From positions 2,232,001 through 2,296,000 of the forward strand of contig OZ244980.1 of assembly GCA_965223035.1 (NCBI GenBank): a stretch of DNA of 64,000 bases, written 5' to 3'. The notes under the pieces were generated by a model that had not been told where the DNA came from, ran no database searches, and saw only the letters and a program-made list of their open reading frames with translations. This document shows, one piece after another, positions 59,342-64,000 of the stretch (position 1 is its first letter; every line of letters begins with the position of its first letter). This DNA comes from CAMDPA01 sp965223035. Lineage in GTDB: Bacteria > Pseudomonadota > Alphaproteobacteria > Rhizobiales > Hyphomicrobiaceae. The position numbers and the translations under genes are program-made.

Positions 59342-60457
59342 TTAGCTCACCAGACGGCCCAACTCGCCGACAATGGCCCGGCCCATCTCCTCGCAGCCGA
59401 CGCTGCGCATATTGGGCTGCATGATATCGCCGGTGCGATGGCCTTGCGCGAGCGCTGCGGCGATCGCCTGTTCCACCAGATCGGCTTCTTGGTTCAGCCC
59501 AAACGAATAGCGCAAGGCCATGCCAAAACTCGATAGGGTGGCGATCGGGTTGGCTTTGCCCTGGCCCGCGATGTCGGGTGCTGAGCCGTGCACCGGCTCG
59601 TAAAACGCCTTGCGCTGACCGTCGGATCCGGGTGCGCCCAGCGAGGCGGACGGCAGCATGCCGAGCGAGCCGGTCATCATCGCCGCCTCATCCGACAGCA
59701 TGTCGCCGAACAGGTTATCGGTGACGATCACGTCGAATTGCTTGGGGTTGCGAATGAGCTGCATGGCGCAGTTGTCGGCGAGAATATGCTCCAACGTGAC
59801 GCCTTGCCCATGCTTTGCATGGGTATCACTCATTACCTCGTGCCACAAGACGCCGGTCTTCATCACGTTGCGCTTCTCGGCGGAGTGCACCTTGTTGCTG
59901 CGGGTTCGTGCCAAGTCGAAGGCGACGCGCCCGATGCGCTCAATCTCATGGGTGGTGTAGACCTGCGTATCGACGGCGCGCTTCTCCCCGTTTTCCAGCG
60001 TGACGATTTCCTTGGGTTCTCCGAAATACACCCCGCCGGTCAGCTCACGCACGATCACAATGTCGAGCCCCTCGACCAACTCGCGCTTTAACGAGGAGGC
60101 TTCCGCCAACGCCGGATAACAGATCGCCGGGCGCAGATTGGCGAACAGATCCAACTCCTTACGGATCCGCAATAACGCCGCCTCGGGCCGCATGTCGTAG
60201 GCGACAGCGTCCCATTGCGGCCCGCCGACCGCGCCGAAAATGATGGCCGAGGCGGCGTGGGCCTTGGCCATCGTCGCGTCCGCGATCGGGGCGCCCAGCT
60301 GATCGATCGCAGCGCCGCCGACCAGCTCGGTTTCGGTTACGAAATTTACCTTGTTGCTTCGCTCGTTGAAAAAGCTGATCAGGCGCTCGACTTCGCCCAT
60401 CACCTCCGGGCCGATACCGTCACCGGGGAGAAGCAGGAGATTGTGGGTGGTGGGCAT
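59342..60457 (-). CDS. leuB: 3-isopropylmalate dehydrogenase LeuB
   Basis: 371 residues from the ATG at 60457, with GAGGA before it; the frame opens much further at 60961 without family character. It begins NLLLLPGDGIGPEVMGEV. Motifs of the beta-decarboxylating dehydrogenase family are ELTGGVYFGEPKE, TDNLFGDMLSDEAAM and EPVHGSAPDIAGQGKANPI. It oxidises and decarboxylates 3-isopropylmalate with NAD to give 2-oxoisocaproate in leucine synthesis. No other leu genes are visible here. Confidence 0.95.
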   Translation of the reverse strand: MPTTHNLLLLPGDGIGPEVMGEVERLISFFNERSNKVNFVTETELVGGAAIDQLGAPIADATMAKAHAASAIIFGAVGGPQWDAVAYDMRPEAALLRIRKELDLFANLRPAICYPALAEASSLKRELVEGLDIVIVRELTGGVYFGEPKEIVTLENGEKRAVDTQVYTTHEIERIGRVAFDLARTRSNKVHSAEKRNVMKTGVLWHEVMSDTHAKHGQGVTLEHILADNCAMQLIRNPKQFDVIVTDNLFGDMLSDEAAMMTGSLGMLPSASLGAPGSDGQRKAFYEPVHGSAPDIAGQGKANPIATLSSFGMALRYSFGLNQEADLVEQAIAAALAQGHRTGDIMQPNMRSVGCEEMGRAIVGELGRLVS

Positions 60458-60778
60458 GGGGCGTCCTCTTACGTTAGAACTCGGCTCATCGTGATTGCTA
60501 GCCGGTGTTGGAGGTCGGGGCAATACGACGCGCGAGTGGGACGATCGGCGCGGGCTGACGTCGGCGCAACGCCCTGTTGGTGTTGAGCAGCCCAACAAGT
60601 CTGCTCCGCGCATGCTCGCAAGCTGTGCGCACAAGACCAAGGCCGATGCAACCAAATCCAATGAGCCATCGGAGCGCGAAGTTGGAATTGCCTTTGATGG
60701 TGTGCGACAGTGACGGTTGGCGGGCGCGCCAACAGTGCGTTTCGTCGTTAGGCAGGAACATGTCAGGGAGAACTGTGA
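60458..60778. other. Divergent intergenic region between leuB and the second ASST-like gene
   Basis: 320 bases. Some open frames cross it, but none has a good start or coding pattern. It probably holds the promoters of both divergent genes; none could be pinpointed. No repeat copy is seen. Confidence 0.45.
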
Positions 60779-62029
60779 GTGGATCCTGAATTGCCACCAA
60801 TCAAAATCAGCCGTTGCGAAACGGCGCGACGAGAGCCGGGCCGTAGCTATTTCAGCTGTCGGCTGGGCGGCACCGGCGAGCGGTCGCCGGTCGGCTGGCT
60901 GATCGCCGTCGAGCAGGACGGGGGCGTTAGTTTCGCCAGACGGTTTAAAGGGCACACGCAAGACGTGCGGTGCCAGGCGGACGGCAAGATATTGTTCTCA
61001 CTGTCGGCCCAGGGGCTGCTTCACGAGCTTGATCGGGACGGACAGTTTCTGCGCGGCTGGCATGCGCGCGGCAAATGGCGCAACAAGGCGCCGCCGGCGG
61101 ACAGCACCGAATTGCCGATCGACTTCATGCATCATACCGTGAACGTCTTGCCGAACGGCAATTTTCTGATCCTTGATGCTGAGGCGCGCGATTACCCGGC
61201 ATGGCCGGGCAGCACCACCGATCGCCAGGCCAAACGCGAGCCGGCGCAAGTGGTTGGTGATGTTGTGTGCGAGCTGTCGCGCGACGGTGACTTGGTCAAG
61301 TCCTATCGCATGCTGGACATTCTGGATCCTGAGCGTATGACGCTGGGCAGCCGCTCTCACTACTGGCGCAAGCTGGGCTTCCCGCAAGGCTACGATTGGG
61401 GTCATGCCAATGCCGTCGGCTATGATGCGCACGACGACACACTTCTGGTATCGTTGCGGCACCAGGACTGCATCATAAAAATCGATCGCGCGACAGGGGA
61501 GCTCAGATGGATACTCGGCAATCCGTCTGAATGGCGCGGACCGTGGGCCGATCATCTGCTGAAGCCGGACGACGGCGTGGTTTGGCAGTTTCATCAGCAT
61601 GATTGCTCAGCACCCCGTCCGGGACGAGTGCTTTGTTTCGATAACGGCAACTTTCGCGCCGGTGCGTTTCAAACGCCGATGCCGGCGGAGCAATGTTACA
61701 GCCGGGCCGTTGAGTTCGAGGTCGATGAGCACGCGCGCACGGTCCGCCAAGTTTGGGCCTATGGGGTGCCAGGCGCAGACCGCATCTTTGCGTGCTATCA
61801 AGGTGGCGCGCGCCGCTTGCCGGTAACCGGCAACACGTTCATCACCTTCGGCGGCATTTGCTTTGAAGACGGTGTGCCGAGCAACTCCAACGTCGGTACA
61901 TTTGGTTGTGCACGCCTGTTGGAGGTGACCCAGGCAGGCGAGGTCGTGTTCGACGTGTCGATCGACGATCGGGGCGCTGACGAGCCGCTCTCGTTCTCTG
62001 CGTTCCGTGCCGATCACGCGCATGAGTGA
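60779..62029 (+). CDS. Arylsulfotransferase (ASST)-like protein, second copy
   Basis: 416 residues from a GTG at 60779, with CAGGGAG upstream. No signal peptide. Beta-propeller-like blades and the typical HHTVNVLPNGNFLILDAEARD, HANAVGYDAHDDTLLVSLR, DCIIKIDRATGELRWILG and QFHQHDCSAPRPGRVLCFDN motifs place it in the Arylsulfotran family. More complete than the copy at 11.6 kb. Sulfotransferase activity is not shown for such cytoplasmic homologues. A GST gene follows after 18 bp and may be co-transcribed. Confidence 0.75.
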   Translation: MDPELPPIKISRCETARREPGRSYFSCRLGGTGERSPVGWLIAVEQDGGVSFARRFKGHTQDVRCQADGKILFSLSAQGLLHELDRDGQFLRGWHARGKWRNKAPPADSTELPIDFMHHTVNVLPNGNFLILDAEARDYPAWPGSTTDRQAKREPAQVVGDVVCELSRDGDLVKSYRMLDILDPERMTLGSRSHYWRKLGFPQGYDWGHANAVGYDAHDDTLLVSLRHQDCIIKIDRATGELRWILGNPSEWRGPWADHLLKPDDGVVWQFHQHDCSAPRPGRVLCFDNGNFRAGAFQTPMPAEQCYSRAVEFEVDEHARTVRQVWAYGVPGADRIFACYQGGARRLPVTGNTFITFGGICFEDGVPSNSNVGTFGCARLLEVTQAGEVVFDVSIDDRGADEPLSFSAFRADHAHE

Positions 62030-62047
62030 TCAGAATCCTGCGAGGGG

Positions 62048-62788
62048 ATGGCGATGCGATATGAGCTTTATTATTGGCCCTCTATCCAGGGCCGCGGAGA
62101 ATTTGTTCGACTGGCGCTAGAGGAGGCCGGCGCCGATTACATCGATGTGGCTCGCGGCGGGACCGGTGGCAAAGCCGGCCGGGCGGCGGTGTTGGACCTG
62201 GTCGATGCCACAACCATCGAGCGGCCGGCCTTCGCGCCACCGGTGTTGAAGGCCGGCCGTCAGATCATCTCTCAAACAGCCAATATCCTGATGTTTCTGG
62301 GTGACCGCCATAAATTGGCACCACGGACGGACAGCGGCCGGCTGTGGGCCAATCAACTGCAGTTGACGATCACAGATTTTGTCCTGGAGGTCCACGACAC
62401 GCACCACCCGATTGCCAACAGTCTTTATTACGAGGATCAGAAGACGGAGGCGAAACGCCGAACGGATACCTTTCTCAGCCTGCGAGCAGCCAAATATCTT
62501 GGTTATTTCGAGAAGGTGCTGCAGCGCAATCCGGCGGGCGATGCAAATTTGATCGGCGCGCGATTGAGCTATCCGGACCTGTCGCTGTTTCAGATCGTCG
62601 CCGGCATGCGCTATGCGTTTCCCAAAGCCATGCGACGGCTGGAACGTAAGCTGCCGTTGGTGGTCGCCTTGCACGACCGCATCGCCGAGCGCCCGCGGAT
62701 TGCGGCCTACCTGGCTTCACCACGCCGGATTGCGTTTAACGAGGACGGCATCTTCCGCCATTATCCCGAGCTGGAAGCCAAGAGATGA
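62048..62788 (+). CDS. Glutathione S-transferase family protein
   Basis: 246 residues with thioredoxin-like N-domain (RYELYYWPSIQGRGEFVRLAL, then PVLKAGRQIISQTANILMFL) and a helical C-domain. Proline precedes a strand as the usual cis-Pro, and the Tyr/Ser near the start could be the catalytic residue. GAGGGG precedes the ATG at 62048; MRYELYY two codons later is also possible. Likely a detoxifying or isomerising enzyme; the substrate is unknown. Overlapping reading frames on the other strand (to 63987) are not genes. Confidence 0.85.
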   Translation: MAMRYELYYWPSIQGRGEFVRLALEEAGADYIDVARGGTGGKAGRAAVLDLVDATTIERPAFAPPVLKAGRQIISQTANILMFLGDRHKLAPRTDSGRLWANQLQLTITDFVLEVHDTHHPIANSLYYEDQKTEAKRRTDTFLSLRAAKYLGYFEKVLQRNPAGDANLIGARLSYPDLSLFQIVAGMRYAFPKAMRRLERKLPLVVALHDRIAERPRIAAYLASPRRIAFNEDGIFRHYPELEAKR

Positions 62789-63075
62789 TACGGTCTGGCA
62801 TGGGGCTCAGCGCTGACGGCAGGCACGGCATCGCAGCGCCGACGCGTACCGATGCCCGGCCGCCTGGAGATCCGCAGCGACAAGCGGAAGGTTTGGCCTG
62901 ACTTGCAAACATGCCAGAATGACATTAGCCGATGGGCGTAACGTCGGTTTGCCGGGTCCACGCAACCGCTCGCCATGCCGCTCGACGCAGCGACAGGGCA
63001 GATGGTCTGGACAAGACCTGAAAAATGAATGCTGGCCGCGCGGGCTGGCTTAGCACGCAAAGGGAGTGAAAGCGC

Positions 63076-64000
63076 ATGACGAGACCAATTGTGGGCATGG
63101 CTGTCGGCCTGCTGGCCGCTACCGCCATCACGGGTGGATCGGCTTTTGCCGACAAGGAGCTGCGCGTTGGCGCGGCCAGCAACATCGGTGGCATGATTGT
63201 GTTCGTTGCGCAGGACAAGGGCTTTTTTGCCAAGCATGGGCTCGATGCCAAAGTCGTCGTGCGCAACACCGGTGCGGCACTCACTAAGTCGCTGCGCGCC
63301 GGGCAGATCGATTTCGCTCCAGCTGCATTCACCAATCTTCCGGTGGCGCTGGAAAAGGGGCTCAAGCTGAAGGGCGTGGTTGGCTACCTCGGCGCCTCCT
63401 ACTCTAAACCCTCGCACGACGGCAACGTCGGTATCGCGGTGCGCGCCGAATCGGGCATCACATCGCCGGCGGACCTGAAAGGCAAGAAGGTCGGGGTGAC
63501 GTTTGGCTCGACCGTGGATCTTTACCTGCGGCAATATCTGGTCGCCAACAACATGACGATCAAAGATATCACGCGGGTCAATGTGCGCCCGCCGAGCCTG
63601 GTCTCGATCCTCGACTCCGGCGGTGTCGACGCGATCGTGGCCTGGGAGCCTAATCTGACGCGCGCGCTCGACAAGGTTGAAGGCGCGTCGTTGCTGGTGC
63701 GCGGCGGCGGGCATGTGTGCTTTTGCGCCGTCATGCACGGCCAACCCGATACCGTCTACCAAGACCGCGCCCGCACCCAGGCCTTCGTCAACGCCATGGC
63801 GGAGGCGGCCAGGTATTTGCGTGATCCGAAAAATCGCGACGAGGTGGCGAAGATCGGTGCACGTTTCGTGCGCGGCATGACGCCAGATTTGGTCAAACGA
63901 ACGATCCAACATGTCGTCTATGACGCGCGGATCGGAGGCGGGACCGCGGAGGCGTTCAACGTCTCCGTCAAACAACTGATCAGGCAAAAACGCATGAAGA
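63076..64000 (+). CDS. ABC transporter substrate-binding protein (NMT1/SsuA-like), partial
   Basis: At least 308 residues from the ATG at 63076 (AGGGAG upstream), open at the right edge. Signal peptide GMAVGLLAATAITGGSAFA, then ELRVGAASNIGGMIVFVAQDKG with FFAKHGLDAKVVV, typical of the nitrate/sulfonate/taurine type binding proteins. Later stretches (GKKVGVTFGSTVDLYLRQYL, GVDAIVAWEPNLTRALDKV) match. The ligand is unknown. Permease and ATPase genes presumably lie beyond the window. The 290-base gap before it holds no gene. Confidence 0.88.
   Translation, partial: MTRPIVGMAVGLLAATAITGGSAFADKELRVGAASNIGGMIVFVAQDKGFFAKHGLDAKVVVRNTGAALTKSLRAGQIDFAPAAFTNLPVALEKGLKLKGVVGYLGASYSKPSHDGNVGIAVRAESGITSPADLKGKKVGVTFGSTVDLYLRQYLVANNMTIKDITRVNVRPPSLVSILDSGGVDAIVAWEPNLTRALDKVEGASLLVRGGGHVCFCAVMHGQPDTVYQDRARTQAFVNAMAEAARYLRDPKNRDEVAKIGARFVRGMTPDLVKRTIQHVVYDARIGGGTAEAFNVSVKQLIRQKRMK

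Noticed and set aside
62761..63987. 408-residue minus-strand frame at the right end
   Set aside because: Overlaps a clear signal-peptide-bearing substrate-binding protein on plus. Its own product has no family character.

Overview
The window is a 64 kb, GC-rich, densely coded chromosomal segment. Gene content and codon style point to an alphaproteobacterium, probably a soil or water heterotroph of the Rhizobiales/Rhodospirillales type. Supporting genes are a urt urea transporter joined to a complete ure cluster, GFA and NtaA-type oxidoreductases, DUF3300/DUF2950 and a DUF6384-like operon. No rRNA, transposase, integrase or phage gene was seen. The genus cannot be fixed from the sequence alone.

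Layout. 0-2 kb (minus): a MoxR AAA ATPase and its DUF2201/VWA-type metallopeptidase-like partner, cut by the window edge. 2-3.5 kb (plus): a small secreted protein with 18 cysteines in three repeats, then a TauE/SafE exporter. 3.7-11.3 kb: a stress and energy group with two tandem UspA proteins, a large ADP-forming acyl-CoA synthetase/GNAT (PatZ-like) protein, a flavodoxin-fold reductase and a baeRF (eRF1-like) protein. 11.6-13.8 kb: an arylsulfotransferase-like protein, a broken reductive-dehalogenase-like fragment and a small secreted protein. 14-22.5 kb (minus): a type I secretion operon in the order RTX protein, ABC exporter with an unusual N-terminal membrane extension, HlyD adaptor, TolC-like channel, with a PPC-domain membrane protein upstream. 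24.9-28.6 kb (plus): a three-gene coiled-coil operon of unknown function, preceded by two arrays of 13-bp tandem repeats. 28.6-30.1 kb: rsmE and a small membrane protein. 30.5-37.6 kb: an FAH hydrolase, a RES/HTH toxin-antitoxin pair with a consensus promoter, an ABC-2 exporter, a Rieske ring oxygenase and gentisate 1,2-dioxygenase, which suggests aromatic-ring catabolism. 37.8-39.6 kb: a GFA protein and a patatin.

40.3-51.2 kb: urtABCDE-ureDABCEFG, a complete urea uptake and hydrolysis unit with overlapping genes. It is preceded by a textbook sigma-54 promoter and an upstream palindrome suited to an NtrC-type activator. 51.5-54.7 kb: a MarR regulator with a perfect palindrome at its promoter, an NtaA-type FMN monooxygenase, and an SDR protein lacking the catalytic Tyr/Lys. 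55-57.4 kb: DUF3300 and DUF2950 envelope proteins. 57.5-64 kb: a deaminase, tRNA-Ala(GGC), leuB with a downstream unknown gene, a second arylsulfotransferase-like gene, a GST and the start of an ABC substrate-binding protein.

The most striking non-coding feature is a family of about eleven intergenic double-hairpin repeats, mostly bounded by CTAG. Their stems differ in sequence between copies but keep pairing through compensatory changes. Three of them supply the stop codon of the preceding gene. A second, less regular repeat family has about four copies. I know of no described family matching either, but this needs a database search.
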